Counted from the first letter of the stretch, positions 18,511 through 27,357 are shown. The stretch: 62,536 nucleotides of DNA from Clostridiales bacterium (GCA_030446305.1 JASUSA010000012.1:1-62536); one strand, 5' to 3'. Translations and numbers: made by a program. Notes: generated by a model not told the origin, from the sequence alone.

Positions 18511-19857
18511 TTATCCAACGATAATCTTTCCTTCCGGATAGCGTATAAGTTTTTTGTAATTATTATGGCGATTGCTGATCGCCAATACGATGGTCAAAGG
18601 CCCAAGTCGACCAAAAAACATCGCGCAAGAGATAATCACTTTTCCCGCAAGTGTCAATTTTGACGTAATGCCAAGGGACAGACCAACGGTGCCAAAGGCG
18701 CTGATCGCCTCAAAGATGATTTCTTGAAATGTCATATGTGCTTCTGTAATCGAAAGCAGCAGCACCACCATGCATACGAGGAATACTGCGATAAAAACAA
18801 TGGCAAGCGCACGGTTGATAATTTCCTTTGCAATCCTCCGATGTGCAAATTCCACATCATCATCCCCTCTGACAACAGCGATCACTTTTAAAATAATCAT
18901 CCCAAAAGTGGTCGTTTTAATACCGCCTGCCGTCGATCCCGGCGAACCGCCAATAAACATAAATATAATCGTGACCAACAAGGTCGGCAAGCGCAGACTT
19001 GCCATGTCCAGCGTATTAAACCCTGCTGTCCTCGGCGTCACCGCATGAAAGAGTGCCGCCAAGAGCTTGCCTTTAAAAGAAAGACCACCCAATGTTGCCG
19101 GATTGTTATACTCTAAAAACAGCACCATAAAAAATCCCAGTCCAATGAGACTGGCCGTCATGAAAAAGACCAGTTTTGAATGCAGCGAAAATTTTCGCAG
19201 GCGCTGCATCCGAAGGATATCTGTAATAACAGCAAATCCCAAGCCGCCAATAATGACAAGTGATACAATGACAAGATTGACAAGCGGATCTTCGACATAC
19301 TGTGTTAAGCTGACGCCATTTCCCATAATATCAAAACCGGCATTGCAAAACGCCGAAACCGAATGAAAAATTGCATAAAAGAACCCTTTTGCAGGTCCAA
19401 ATTTTGGGACAAATCGAATACTCAGCAGCAATGCGCCAACACCTTCGATAAATAGCGTCGTTAAAATAACGTATTTTGTTAACCGAATAACACCTGCAAT
19501 TGAAAACTGATTAAGCGCTTCCTGCATAATCAGCCTATTCTTTAAGCCAATTTTCTTCCCAAGCAATATCGCAACAGAAGTCGCCATGGTCATAAAACCA
19601 AGACCGCCGACCTGAATGAGGAGTAAAATAAAGAGCTGCCCCCAAAATGTCCAGTATGTCCCGGTATCCACAACGACGAGCCCCGTTACACATACGGCAG
19701 ATGTCGATGTAAACAAGGCATCGATAAAGCGAACGGAATGACTGCTATGAGAAGCAAACGGCAGCATCAGCAAAAAAGTACCAATGAGTATAATGCCTGC
19801 AAATCCCAGGACGAGTACCTGTACCGGCTTTAATTTTTTGCTTAAGCGCTTTTCCAT
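18511..19857 (-). CDS. ktrB: Potassium uptake channel subunit KtrB (TrkH family)
   Basis: A 448-residue membrane protein with four M1-P-M2 repeats, which forms the K+ pathway with KtrA. Selectivity-filter segments are visible as STSAVCVTGLVV, CNAGFDIMGNG, RTAGFNTLD and SAFGTVGLSLG, each with the key glycine. The short N-terminus and lack of the extra TrkH helices fit KtrB. The start follows AAAGGGGG. First gene of the operon, with its own promoter and a leader that contains a small inverted repeat. I see no ydaO-type c-di-AMP riboswitch in the leader. Confidence 0.94.
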   Translation of the reverse strand: MEKRLSKKLKPVQVLVLGFAGIILIGTFLLMLPFASHSSHSVRFIDALFTSTSAVCVTGLVVVDTGTYWTFWGQLFILLLIQVGGLGFMTMATSVAILLGKKIGLKNRLIMQEALNQFSIAGVIRLTKYVILTTLFIEGVGALLLSIRFVPKFGPAKGFFYAIFHSVSAFCNAGFDIMGNGVSLTQYVEDPLVNLVIVSLVIIGGLGFAVITDILRMQRLRKFSLHSKLVFFMTASLIGLGFFMVLFLEYNNPATLGGLSFKGKLLAALFHAVTPRTAGFNTLDMASLRLPTLLVTIIFMFIGGSPGSTAGGIKTTTFGMIILKVIAVVRGDDDVEFAHRRIAKEIINRALAIVFIAVFLVCMVVLLLSITEAHMTFQEIIFEAISAFGTVGLSLGITSKLTLAGKVIISCAMFFGRLGPLTIVLAISNRHNNYKKLIRYPEGKIIVG

Positions 19858-19880
19858 ATGTCCCCCTTTAAGATGAAAGA

Positions 19881-19900
19881 TTTTTGACGGTTGTCAAAAA
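19881..19900. repeat. Perfect 8-bp inverted repeat in the ktrB leader
   Basis: TTTTTGAC-GGTT-GTCAAAAA, ending 23 nt upstream of the ktrB ATG. It could be an operator or an RNA hairpin near the ribosome binding site. It lies about 80-95 nt downstream of the predicted transcription start. Confidence 0.6.
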
Positions 19901-19980
19901 CCACTTCACATAACGCAAATTTCGTTCAGAAATTACGTGTTTGCGAAACTGCTATATGTACATTTAAAACATACAAAACT

Positions 19981-20009
19981 ATTATATTCGATTTAATCGC
20001 TCATGTCAT
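19981..20009 (-). promoter_or_regulatory. Promoter of the ktrB-ktrA operon
   Basis: On the minus strand ATGACA (20004-20009) and TATAAT (19981-19986) are 17 nt apart, giving a leader of about 115 nt. Confidence 0.65.
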
Positions 20010-20023
20010 TAATATCACATAAA

Positions 20024-20057
20024 AAAACGCGTTTTCCCGAAACGAGAAAACACGTTT
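20024..20057 (-). terminator. Terminator of the ferredoxin gene
   Basis: On the minus strand the stem AAACGTGTTTTCTC / GGAAAACGCGTTT runs into a T tract, starting 3 nt after the stop codon. Confidence 0.8.
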
Positions 20058-20059
20058 GA

Positions 20060-20260
20060 TTACTGTACTTCTACCATGGTTACAGCACGCATTGGACAAT
20101 AGCGCAAACACTTGCCGCATCCGATACATTCACTTTGACTTACCTCAGGTACACCATACATATTTGCTTTGACTGCACTCACCGGACAAACGCGTTTTAC
20201 AGGGCAAAACGGCGATCTGTCACAGCGGCTGGCATCTATTACTGCAACTTTTTTAGCCAT
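20060..20260 (-). CDS. Small ferredoxin-like iron-sulfur protein
   Basis: A 66-residue electron-transfer protein of a clostridial family I recall with the start MAK..AVID..RCDRSPFCP. The second motif is a normal C45-x2-C48-x2-C51-x3-C55-P. The first is C13-x5-C19-x5-C25-P and lacks the classical CxxCxxC. Seven cysteines are present in all, one short of two full [4Fe-4S] clusters. The first cluster may thus be [3Fe-4S], have a non-cysteine ligand, or be absent. Single-gene transcript with a good promoter and terminator. The redox partner is unknown. Confidence 0.88.
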   Translation of the reverse strand: MAKKVAVIDASRCDRSPFCPVKRVCPVSAVKANMYGVPEVSQSECIGCGKCLRYCPMRAVTMVEVQ

Positions 20261-20280
20261 GTCATCACCTCACTGTATAC

Positions 20281-20309
20281 ATTATACCCCCTCCCGCAAG
20301 GGGCGTCAA
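20281..20309 (-). promoter_or_regulatory. Promoter of the ferredoxin gene
   Basis: On the minus strand TTGACG (20304-20309) and TATAAT (20281-20286) are 17 nt apart. The spacer is GC-rich and itself an imperfect dyad (CCCC / GGGG). Confidence 0.75.
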
Positions 20310-20315
20310 TTATTT

Positions 20316-20912
20316 TTAACTTTCCGCTTCTACTTTTTGATAATAAGCCTTGATAAAACCACCAAAGACATCATGACTAAAGGTAAAGCCGTATTTTTTA
20401 TAAAAATCAATCACCTGATCATTGCCGTTTGAAATATACACATACAAGTAAGCAATCGCTTCCAATTGTTTCAGCCAATGCATTGCACGGTCGCAAAGCG
20501 ATGCAGCAATATGGCGGCCGCGATATGCCGGCATAACATACAGGTTATTAAGACATCCCACTTTATTCGGCAGCGCGAGCCATTCAGGATACATGCCGAT
20601 TTCATTGACACCGGAAAGCTGAGCCGCCCATGAAGGTCTCATCGTCTTCGATTCTTCCGTTTCGTCATCGGCCGAAGAGAACACGTACCCTACTGGCACA
20701 TCACCATCATAGGCGACGATGAGCTGCTTTTCTTTTGAATGCTCGAAACTGGGTTTCAATCGGTTGTCAAAATTCATGGCACGCAAAACTTCTGCATGCA
20801 TGACCCCATTGTCAGCCTGATGTTTCATAAGGGCATTGCAAAGTTCACGGCATACCGCCACATTCCCGTCTGTTATTTCTTTAAACGTTATTTCACCATT
20901 ATTCATCGTCAT
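20316..20912 (-). CDS. GNAT family N-acetyltransferase
   Basis: A 198-residue single-domain acetyltransferase. The acetyl-CoA binding motif is seen as PAYRGRHIAASLCDRAMHWL (about 130-150), followed by the IDFYKKYGF ending typical of GNAT enzymes. A GTG two codons upstream is only 2 nt from GGGAGG; the ATG used here is 8 nt from it. It sits 66 nt behind the HxlR regulator gene on the same strand and may be co-transcribed. The substrate is unknown. Confidence 0.88.
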   Translation of the reverse strand: MTMNNGEITFKEITDGNVAVCRELCNALMKHQADNGVMHAEVLRAMNFDNRLKPSFEHSKEKQLIVAYDGDVPVGYVFSSADDETEESKTMRPSWAAQLSGVNEIGMYPEWLALPNKVGCLNNLYVMPAYRGRHIAASLCDRAMHWLKQLEAIAYLYVYISNGNDQVIDFYKKYGFTFSHDVFGGFIKAYYQKVEAES

Positions 20913-20978
20913 TGTCACTTCCTCCCTTTGCAGGCAGTATACCGAAAGACGCCCCCTATAATCAATACGTTTATTAAT

Positions 20979-21377
20979 TTATGAGTTACTAACAATTTTC
21001 ATAGCATCACTAAAATCACAGTTTTCACAAAGTGCCGGCAAGACATTATCTGTTTTAACATAGCCATTTGACCAATTTGCAATTGCCTGCAGCAGCGGTA
21101 CTGCCGTCATACCGCGCTCTGTCAGCGCATATTCAACTCGTGGCGGTATTTCATCAAACTGCTGTCGTTTCACAATGCCATTTCGCATCAGTTCCTTTAA
21201 TGTGTTCGAAAGCACCGCATCAGAAATATTGGCCATTTCCGTTCTCAGTTCGCTATAGCGCAAGACTTCTTTCGAAGCGAGTACGCAGATCACTCGACTG
21301 CGCCATTTGCCGCCTAGGATTTCGAGGCCATTTTCAATAGGGCATCGAATTTCTTTTTTAATTTTTCGCTGATACAT
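20979..21377 (-). CDS. HxlR family transcriptional regulator
   Basis: A 132-residue winged-helix DNA-binding protein. The family pattern is clear: C12 near the N-terminus (RCPIENGLEILGGKWRSRVI), LRYSELRTEMANISDAVLSNTLKEL for the recognition region, and VEYALTERG in the wing. HxlR members often sense thiol or aldehyde stress through the N-terminal cysteine. GAGAGGGAG precedes the ATG. Likely controls itself and the neighbouring GNAT gene, or an unlinked target; that is inference. Confidence 0.93.
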   Translation of the reverse strand: MYQRKIKKEIRCPIENGLEILGGKWRSRVICVLASKEVLRYSELRTEMANISDAVLSNTLKELMRNGIVKRQQFDEIPPRVEYALTERGMTAVPLLQAIANWSNGYVKTDNVLPALCENCDFSDAMKIVSNS

Positions 21378-21747
21378 AGCTCCCTCTCATTCCAAAATAA
21401 TTCCCCACTGCTCTTTCGTGCAGCTATTTGAGAAATGCCGATCTTCTGTTAGGTACGCCTTCACATTGCTGCTGGGCGCATCTTTTTTCGCTTAATCACA
21501 CGGCTGTTCGACAATAGTTTATCACAACTTCTTATAAAAATCATGTCTGCTCGCTGTTCATCATAGCTTGCCGGAAGCGTTTGCCTGCTGTCTTTCTCAA
21601 CATTTCGTTTTTTACACACAAAATACCTATAATACCACATGCAAAAAACGGCATGGCGACTGCCATACCGTTTTTCTAACGTTTTAACGACGTTTGTTCT
21701 ATTGATTAACGCATTATTGACGCACGATCGTCGTCACAATGTCATGA
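21378..21747. other. Gene-poor spacer between pta and hxlR
   Basis: A 370-nt stretch with the pta terminator at its left end (21643-21675) and nothing else I can call. No ORF with a ribosome binding site, no clear promoter pair and no repeat were found. Confidence 0.5.
21643..21675 (-). terminator. Terminator of pta
   Basis: On the minus strand the stem ACGGTATGGC / GCCATGCCGT with loop AGTC is followed by six T residues. It is about 75 nt after the pta stop. Confidence 0.88.
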
Positions 21748-22746
21748 TTACTTTTGCATTTGTGCTTGGAGCGCTGTCAGGGCAACGGTTCCTACAATGT
21801 CATCTGCAAAACAGCCTCTGGACAAATCGTTAACAGGCATTGCAAGACCTTGGCAAAGTGGACCATAGGCATTTGCTTTTGCAAGGCGCTGAACCAATTT
21901 GTAACCGATATTCCCTGCATCGAGATCAGGGAAGATAATGACATTTGCTTTGCCTGCAACCGCTGAATCCGGCGCTTTTTTCTCTGCAACCGAAGGAACG
22001 ATGGATGCATCGAATTGAAGTTCGCCATCTAGGCTCAGCTCAGGTGCCAGTTCTTTCGCAATTTTAGTTGCTTCAATGACTTTATCAACATCAGCATGAT
22101 TAGCCGAACCTTTTGTTGAGAATGACAAGATTGATACTTTTGGCTCAGCTTTTACGATAGATTTAAAGGTTGCTGCCGAACTAATCGCGATATGTGCCAA
22201 TTCTTCTGAATTTGGATTCGGATTAAGCGCACAGTCGCCAAAGATGAAAATACCGTCTTCGCCGTATTCACAATTTGGCACTTCCATAAAGAAAGCTGCT
22301 GAAACGAGTTTTGTGCCCGGCGCTGTTTTTAAAATTTGAAGTGCCGGTCTTAAAACATTTGCTGTTGAATTCGCTGCGCCGGCAACCATGCCGTTTGCAT
22401 AACCCATTTTTACGAGCATGACGCCAAAGAAAAGCTCACTTTTAAGTAAAATGCCCTTTGCTTCTTCAGGCGTCATACCTTTGCTCTTTCTTAAATCAGC
22501 CAAGGCTGCTGCCATTTGATTCATGTCTTCAAATGTTTCAGGATCAATAAATGATGCCCCACTAATGTCAAATGAACCGGCATTTGCCATAATTTCTTCT
22601 TTGTTTCCGACTAAAATGATTTTTGCAATCCCTTGCTCAAGGATTTTGTGTGTTGCTTCAATGGTTCTTGGATCGTAAGATTCCGGTAAAACAATCGTTT
22701 GCAGATCTTTTTTCGCTACTTCGATAACCTTATCTAAAAATGCCAT
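21748..22746 (-). CDS. pta: Phosphate acetyltransferase
   Basis: Converts acetyl-CoA and phosphate to acetyl phosphate and CoA, the first half of ATP-yielding acetate formation in anaerobes. The 332-residue length is that of the short Bacillota enzyme without the N-terminal DRTGG domain. Family landmarks include IVLPESYDPRTIEATHKIL at the start, GAANSTANVLRPALQILKTAPG (split here) in the middle, and ANVIIFPDLDAGNIGYKL with GLAMPVNDLSRGC near the end. AGGAG is 7 nt from the ATG. Acetate kinase, often next to it, is not in this window. Confidence 0.97.
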   Translation of the reverse strand: MAFLDKVIEVAKKDLQTIVLPESYDPRTIEATHKILEQGIAKIILVGNKEEIMANAGSFDISGASFIDPETFEDMNQMAAALADLRKSKGMTPEEAKGILLKSELFFGVMLVKMGYANGMVAGAANSTANVLRPALQILKTAPGTKLVSAAFFMEVPNCEYGEDGIFIFGDCALNPNPNSEELAHIAISSAATFKSIVKAEPKVSILSFSTKGSANHADVDKVIEATKIAKELAPELSLDGELQFDASIVPSVAEKKAPDSAVAGKANVIIFPDLDAGNIGYKLVQRLAKANAYGPLCQGLAMPVNDLSRGCFADDIVGTVALTALQAQMQK

Positions 22747-22985
22747 CGTATTGCTCCTTTCACTTCTTGCAGTATTTATACGTTGAATCCTTTTGATCGT
22801 ATGCCTGTAAAAATTTCATCTTTTATAATGCGTAGAAAATCCGAATAAAAATGCAATTGTCACTTTTTACAATATGGCCGTCAAATGCCCCAACGTCTAT
22901 ATTATATGTCAATATTTTTTTGTATACAAGGCGCCAAATCAAAAATATTATGTTTTTTTGTCATTTTCATTAAAAAAATACCCGT

Positions 22986-23013
22986 AAAAAAAGAACCCCC
23001 TCGGGTTCTTTTT
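22986..23013 (-). terminator. Terminator of the infC-rpmI-rplT operon
   Basis: On the minus strand the stem AAAAAGAACCC / GGGTTCTTTTT ends in a T run, about 35 nt after the rplT stop. Confidence 0.93.
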
Positions 23014-23047
23014 AAAGCACCTTTCAATTGCTAACGCAATAAGGTCC

Positions 23048-23401
23048 TTATAAATTCGATTTTGCAAGTGCAACGAGTTTTGCAAAGTCTTCCGGATTAT
23101 GAATTGCCATTTCAGAAAGCACTTTTCTGTTGATATCAACATCTGCTTTTTTAAGGCCATTCATGAATTTAGAATAACTTAAACCGTTGATTCTTGATGC
23201 AGCGTTAATACGTGCAATCCAGAGTTTTCTAAAATCTCTTTTTCTTCTTTTTCTGCCAATGTATGATGATCGTAATGCTCTCATAACTGCTGGATTAGCA
23301 GCCTTGAAAACCAAGCTCTTTTGACCGTAGAAGCCTTTCGCTAACTTTAATACTTTTTTATGCTTTTTCTTAGCGTTCATCGCTCTTTTTACTCTAGCCA
23401 T
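23048..23401 (-). CDS. rplT: 50S ribosomal protein L20
   Basis: A 117-residue basic protein that binds 23S rRNA early in 50S assembly; in Bacillota it also represses its own operon by binding the leader. The sequence starts [16 protein letters not shown] and contains the conserved [14 protein letters not shown]. It has the normal length and a GAGGAGG site upstream. Last gene of infC-rpmI-rplT. Confidence 0.98.
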   Translation of the reverse strand: MARVKRAMNAKKKHKKVLKLAKGFYGQKSLVFKAANPAVMRALRSSYIGRKRRKRDFRKLWIARINAASRINGLSYSKFMNGLKKADVDINRKVLSEMAIHNPEDFAKLVALAKSNL

Positions 23402-23428
23402 GGGTTTAAACCTCCTCTTAACATTTTT

Positions 23429-23626
23429 CTATAAATAAGGCAATAACGTTTTGACACGTTTCATATCTGATTCACTGACCAACGTCGCCTGTCTCAAACC
23501 TCTTCTTCTCTTAGAAGATTTCTTTGTTAAGATATGGCTTGTAAATGCTTTGCTTCTTTTTAACTTTCCGCTGCCTGTCTTTTTTACTCTTTTGGCAGCG
23601 CCGCGATGTGTTTTCATTTTAGGCAT
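23429..23626 (-). CDS. rpmI: 50S ribosomal protein L35
   Basis: A 65-residue very basic ribosomal protein, complete from [20 protein letters not shown] to the C-terminal [18 protein letters not shown] precedes the ATG. Lies between infC and rplT, as in nearly all bacteria. Confidence 0.98.
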   Translation of the reverse strand: MPKMKTHRGAAKRVKKTGSGKLKRSKAFTSHILTKKSSKRRRGLRQATLVSESDMKRVKTLLPYL

Positions 23627-23657
23627 TGCGATGTCCTCCTTCCAAAATTATAAGCAT

Positions 23658-24164
23658 TTATTTTTTAGGTGCATAAGTTGCAACTAAGCTTCGGCCTTCC
23701 ATTTTTGCCGTACCTTCCATAACACCGTATTCCTCGATTTCTGCGGAGAAACGTTTTAAGACTTCGTATCCAAGCTGAGTGTATCCCATTTCACGACCTC
23801 GAAATCTAAGAGATACCTTCACTTTATCGCCTTTTTCAAGGAACTTGGCAGCACTTTTCGCTTTTGTCTCCAAATCGTGCTTTTCGATATTAAGGCCTAA
23901 ACGGACTTCTTTCACAGTAGCACTCTTTTGTTTTTTGCGCGCTTCCTTATCCCGCTTTTGCTGCTCATAACGATGTTTTCCAAAGTCCATGATCTTACAA
24001 ACAGGCGGTTTAGCATTAGGTGCTATCTTAACGAGGTCGAGCTTTCGCTCTAACGCCAGCATGTAGGCGTCTTTTGCAGTCATGATGCCCAACTGTTCAC
24101 CATCGTCGCCGATAACTCTTACTTCACGGTCACGAATTTCTTCATTCATTTCAGCTGTTTTGAT
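23658..24164 (-). CDS. infC: Translation initiation factor IF-3, probable AUC start
   Basis: IF-3 binds the 30S subunit and rejects wrong start codons and tRNAs. The N-domain (NEEIRDREVRVIGDDGEQLG) and C-domain (VKVSLRFRGREMGYTQLG) are complete. No ATG lies at a proper distance from the strong AGGGGG: ATG at 24149 is 23 nt away, and the GTG at 24173 overlaps the Shine-Dalgarno. The ATC at 24162-24164 is 8 nt from it. IF-3 genes in E. coli and Geobacillus are known to start at AUU, which lets IF-3 repress its own mRNA, so I place the start at ATC (168 codons). First gene of the operon with rpmI and rplT. Confidence 0.9.
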   Translation of the reverse strand: MKTAEMNEEIRDREVRVIGDDGEQLGIMTAKDAYMLALERKLDLVKIAPNAKPPVCKIMDFGKHRYEQQKRDKEARKKQKSATVKEVRLGLNIEKHDLETKAKSAAKFLEKGDKVKVSLRFRGREMGYTQLGYEVLKRFSAEIEEYGVMEGTAKMEGRSLVATYAPKK

Positions 24165-24319
24165 AAGATACACCCCCTAGGTTAATATAAAAATAAAACG
24201 GCAGATAGAATATCTGCCGTTAGTACACAATGTTTTTCAAAAAAACGTCATGAGCACTATGAACCATATGAACAAAAGTTATATGGTGAGAAGCAGACTT
24301 CTACTTAATATTTATGACC
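24165..24319 (-). promoter_or_regulatory. Attenuator leader of infC-rpmI-rplT (L20-leader type)
   Basis: About 155 nt of untranslated leader. On the minus strand a terminator stem ACGGCAGATA / TATCTGCCGT (24198-24220) is followed by TTTTATTTTTATATT just ahead of the infC ribosome binding site. A premature terminator in this place is the hallmark of L20-regulated leaders of Bacillota. The L20-binding fold upstream was inferred from position and not drawn. Confidence 0.75.
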
Positions 24320-24325
24320 TTGAAC

Positions 24326-24355
24326 ATAATAACACGTACGACATGTCCTTGTCAA
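24326..24355 (-). promoter_or_regulatory. Promoter of the infC operon
   Basis: On the minus strand a perfect TTGACA (24350-24355) and TATTAT (24326-24331) are 18 nt apart. It begins 3 nt after the thrS stop codon, so infC has its own start despite the close packing. Confidence 0.8.
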
Positions 24356-24358
24356 GCG

Positions 24359-26290
24359 CTATTCCGCTTTTTCAAATAAAGTTTTTAATGAACGTTCTTT
24401 GACTTCTTTGAGAAGCACTTCCATGAAGGCATCGACATCCAAGCTGCCAAGCTCACCAATATCCCTAGATCTCACCGATACAGATTTGCTCTCAGCTTCC
24501 TTGTCGCCAATGACGAGCATGTAAGGATTCTTTTCGAGCTGTGCTTCTCGAATTTTATAGCCAATTTTTTCGGCACGCGAATCAATTTCATAGCGCAGTC
24601 CCGCCGCTTCTAGTTTTGCTGCAACTTCTTCTGCAAACGGCAGATGACGGTCGGCAATCGGCAGCAGTTTCACTTGTACTGGCGCCAGCCAAGACGGAAA
24701 TTTGCCGGCAAATTCTTCAATGAGAATACCAAGGAAGCGTTCGATACTGCCAAAGGCCACGCGGTGGATAACGATCGGCTGATGTTTTTCGCCGTCTTTC
24801 CCGATATAGGAAAGTTCAAAACGCTGCGGCAGCTGCATATCGAGCTGAATGGTGCCACATTGCCACGTTCTGCCAATGCTGTCGCGTAAATGGAAGTCGA
24901 TTTTCGGACCATAGAAAGCGCCGTCGCCTTCATTGAGCTTGTAATCGAGTTCAAGTGCTTCAAGTGCACCTTGCAATGAACTTTCAGCCAGTGCCCACTC
25001 TTCATCTGTCCCCATTGAATTTTCAGGTCTCGTCGAGAGTTCTACGTGATAGCTAAAGCCAAACGTCTTATAGACGCCGTCAATGAGTTTAACAACGTTC
25101 ATAATTTCATCTTTAATCTGTTCCGGCAGCATGAAGATATGCGCATCATCCTGTGTAAACGCTCTTACACGCATCAGACCATGCAGCGCACCTGAGAGTT
25201 CATGTCTATGCACGCGGCCTATTTCACCGACGCGCATTGGAAAATCTTTATAAGATCTGAGATCCGTCTTGTAGACGAGCATGCCGCCTGGACAGTTCAT
25301 CGGTTTAATCGCATAATCTTCATCATCAATTTTCAGCGTATACATATTCTCTTGATAGTGGAACCAGTGTCCGGATGTTTCCCAAAGCTTTCGATTGAGG
25401 ATGATCGGCGTTTCCACTTCGACGTAATCCGCCTTTTCATGAACTTCACGCCAGTATTCCAGCAGCTTGTTTTTAACAACCATGCCCTTTGGCAGGAAAA
25501 ATGGAAATCCAGGGCCCTCTTCCAGCAGTGCAAAGAGTTTCAGTTCTTTTCCCAGTTTTCTGTGATCGCGTTTTTTCGCTTCTTCCAGCATATTCAGATA
25601 GGCTTCTAATTGTGACGCCTTCGGGAACGACGTTCCATATATACGCTGAAGCATCTTATTCTTTTCATCACCGCGCCAGTAGGCACCTGCGAGGTTAAGC
25701 AACTTAAACGCTTTTATTTCCTTCGTCGACATCACGTGGCATCCAGCACAGAGATCAACAAACTCGCCCTGCTGATAGAAGGAAATAATTGAATCCTCCG
25801 GCAGGTCGTTGATGAGCTCTACTTTATAGTCTTCATGTTTTTCAGCCATAAATTTAAGTGCTTCTGCTCTAGGCAGTTCAAACCGTTCCAGTTTCAGATC
25901 TTCTTTAACGATTTTTTTCATTTCCGCTTCGATTTTTTCAAGATCCTCCGGTACCAATTTGTAATCCATGTCAATGTCGTAATAGAAACCGTTGTCAATT
26001 GCTGGACCAATGGCAAGTTTTGCATCTTTGTAAAGGCGTTTAATGGCCTGCGCCATGATATGCGAGCTCGTATGTCTAAAGGCATGCGCACCTGCTTCAT
26101 CTTCAAATTTCAATATATTTAAGGCGCAATCTTCGTTTAAAACGTAGCTGAGATCCACGGTCACACCATTGACCTCGCCAACAACGGCTTCTTTCGCCAG
26201 TCTTCCGGAGATTTCTTTTGCGACATCGTATACAGTTGTCCCGCGCTCAACCTCCCTGATTGAACCATCTTTAAGCGTAATCTTAATCAT
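24359..26290 (-). CDS. thrS: Threonyl-tRNA synthetase
   Basis: Class II synthetase for threonine, 643 residues. The TGS domain (1-62), the N2 editing domain with HTSSHIMAQAI and the DLCAGCHV cysteine/histidine set, the catalytic core with the zinc-binding NCPGGM and RVHRHELSGALHGLMRVR, and the C-terminal anticodon domain (about 540-643) are all in order. GGAGG lies before the ATG. Controlled by its own T-box leader and followed directly by the infC promoter. Confidence 0.98.
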   Translation of the reverse strand: MIKITLKDGSIREVERGTTVYDVAKEISGRLAKEAVVGEVNGVTVDLSYVLNEDCALNILKFEDEAGAHAFRHTSSHIMAQAIKRLYKDAKLAIGPAIDNGFYYDIDMDYKLVPEDLEKIEAEMKKIVKEDLKLERFELPRAEALKFMAEKHEDYKVELINDLPEDSIISFYQQGEFVDLCAGCHVMSTKEIKAFKLLNLAGAYWRGDEKNKMLQRIYGTSFPKASQLEAYLNMLEEAKKRDHRKLGKELKLFALLEEGPGFPFFLPKGMVVKNKLLEYWREVHEKADYVEVETPIILNRKLWETSGHWFHYQENMYTLKIDDEDYAIKPMNCPGGMLVYKTDLRSYKDFPMRVGEIGRVHRHELSGALHGLMRVRAFTQDDAHIFMLPEQIKDEIMNVVKLIDGVYKTFGFSYHVELSTRPENSMGTDEEWALAESSLQGALEALELDYKLNEGDGAFYGPKIDFHLRDSIGRTWQCGTIQLDMQLPQRFELSYIGKDGEKHQPIVIHRVAFGSIERFLGILIEEFAGKFPSWLAPVQVKLLPIADRHLPFAEEVAAKLEAAGLRYEIDSRAEKIGYKIREAQLEKNPYMLVIGDKEAESKSVSVRSRDIGELGSLDVDAFMEVLLKEVKERSLKTLFEKAE

Positions 26291-26389
26291 GTTTTACCTC
26301 CTTTTACATTTTTGATTGTATTCTGAATGAACAGCACACTGGCTAATCGCCCTTGTGGTCATTTGCAGTCATTGCCTGTTTAAAATGAA

Positions 26390-26672
26390 AAATAAAAAAC
26401 CCGTCTCTAGCCTTCGCTAGGGACGAGTTATACGCGGTTCCACCCTAATTATCAAACGCCGCCTTCTAATGAAAAGCTAAAACGTCTGACATCTTGATAA
26501 CCTTAACGCGGTTAACGCCTGCATTTCGAAAACTCTATTCAACAGGAGCTGGAAGTTAGTTTTCATCTGTCAGTGTTTTGAAGTGTTTTTCAGCCAATGG
26601 ACACCTCTCTCTAAAAAGCTTAACAGACTACTCTTCTTCGTTATCGCCAAATATGCATTTCGTTCTAAATTT
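26390..26672 (-). promoter_or_regulatory. T-box leader of thrS
   Basis: On the minus strand the bulge AGGGTGGAACCGCGT (26432-26446) is followed by the terminator stem CGTCCCTAGC / GCTAGAGACG (26402-26425) and a T run. The leader is about 280 nt long from the predicted start. Expected to sense uncharged tRNA-Thr; the specifier was not resolved. Confidence 0.93.
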
Positions 26673-26678
26673 GAAATT

Positions 26679-26707
26679 AGCATACCGCGATTCAGCCTAT
26701 TTGTCAA
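26679..26707 (-). promoter_or_regulatory. Promoter of thrS
   Basis: On the minus strand a perfect TTGACA (26702-26707) and TATGCT (26679-26684) are 17 nt apart, directly upstream of the T-box leader. Confidence 0.78.
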
Positions 26708-26754
26708 GCAGGGATGGACAATCTTAAACTAAATTTCACAATCTTAAGGATGTG

Positions 26755-27357
26755 TTAGAAAAACAGGATGACAATGGTGCCCTGCAGCAGGCCAATGAGA
26801 AAACCAATGATCCCGCCGAGCACTTCAATGTGCTTCAACTCATTTTGCGCAATCTTAATGGTCATTTCCTCAATTTTTTCAAAGTCGTAGGCATTGATTC
26901 TGTCTTCCACAATTTCTTTAATATCAATTGCTTCCAAAGCCTTGTGTGCGAGCTTTTCGGTAAGCTCTATCATAATGGATTCGCCGTTTTCATCGATCAT
27001 CGTTTCAACATTTGAAATAATCATGCCTTTGAACATCGACGGTATCATCGCAGGCATTTTTTCATTGGCCATGGTTACGATTTTAACTTTAATCATTTTA
27101 ATGACTTCTGCACGGTCGATGCCCTCAATGAGCTTATTAATAATCTCTTCCATGGAAACGAGTTCATCTGCAACGACTTCACCAATTGACCTTGCAATTT
27201 CAGCTTTTCGCTTTGGTATAAGCCCTTGAAATTTAAACGGCAAACCGGGAATGCTAATAGGGTTAATGGGTCTAAACAATAACTTAATGGCGATGACATT
27301 GGTCATCCAGCCAATAACGGCACCAATTGCCGCCAAAAAAAGCAACATGCTCAACAT
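26755..27357 (-). CDS. DUF445 (YheB-like) membrane protein
   Basis: A 200-residue protein with a membrane segment at each end (about 3-22 and 178-199) and an amphipathic helical middle. The N-terminal GWMTNVIAIKLLFRPINP and GLIPKRKAEIARSIGEVVADEL are characteristic of the DUF445 family, whose Bacillus members are associated with sporulation or the envelope. The function is not established. TGAGG precedes the ATG. Last gene of the methyltransferase-hslO group; separated from the gene before it by a 12-bp repeat tract. Confidence 0.85.
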   Translation of the reverse strand: MLSMLLFLAAIGAVIGWMTNVIAIKLLFRPINPISIPGLPFKFQGLIPKRKAEIARSIGEVVADELVSMEEIINKLIEGIDRAEVIKMIKVKIVTMANEKMPAMIPSMFKGMIISNVETMIDENGESIMIELTEKLAHKALEAIDIKEIVEDRINAYDFEKIEEMTIKIAQNELKHIEVLGGIIGFLIGLLQGTIVILFF

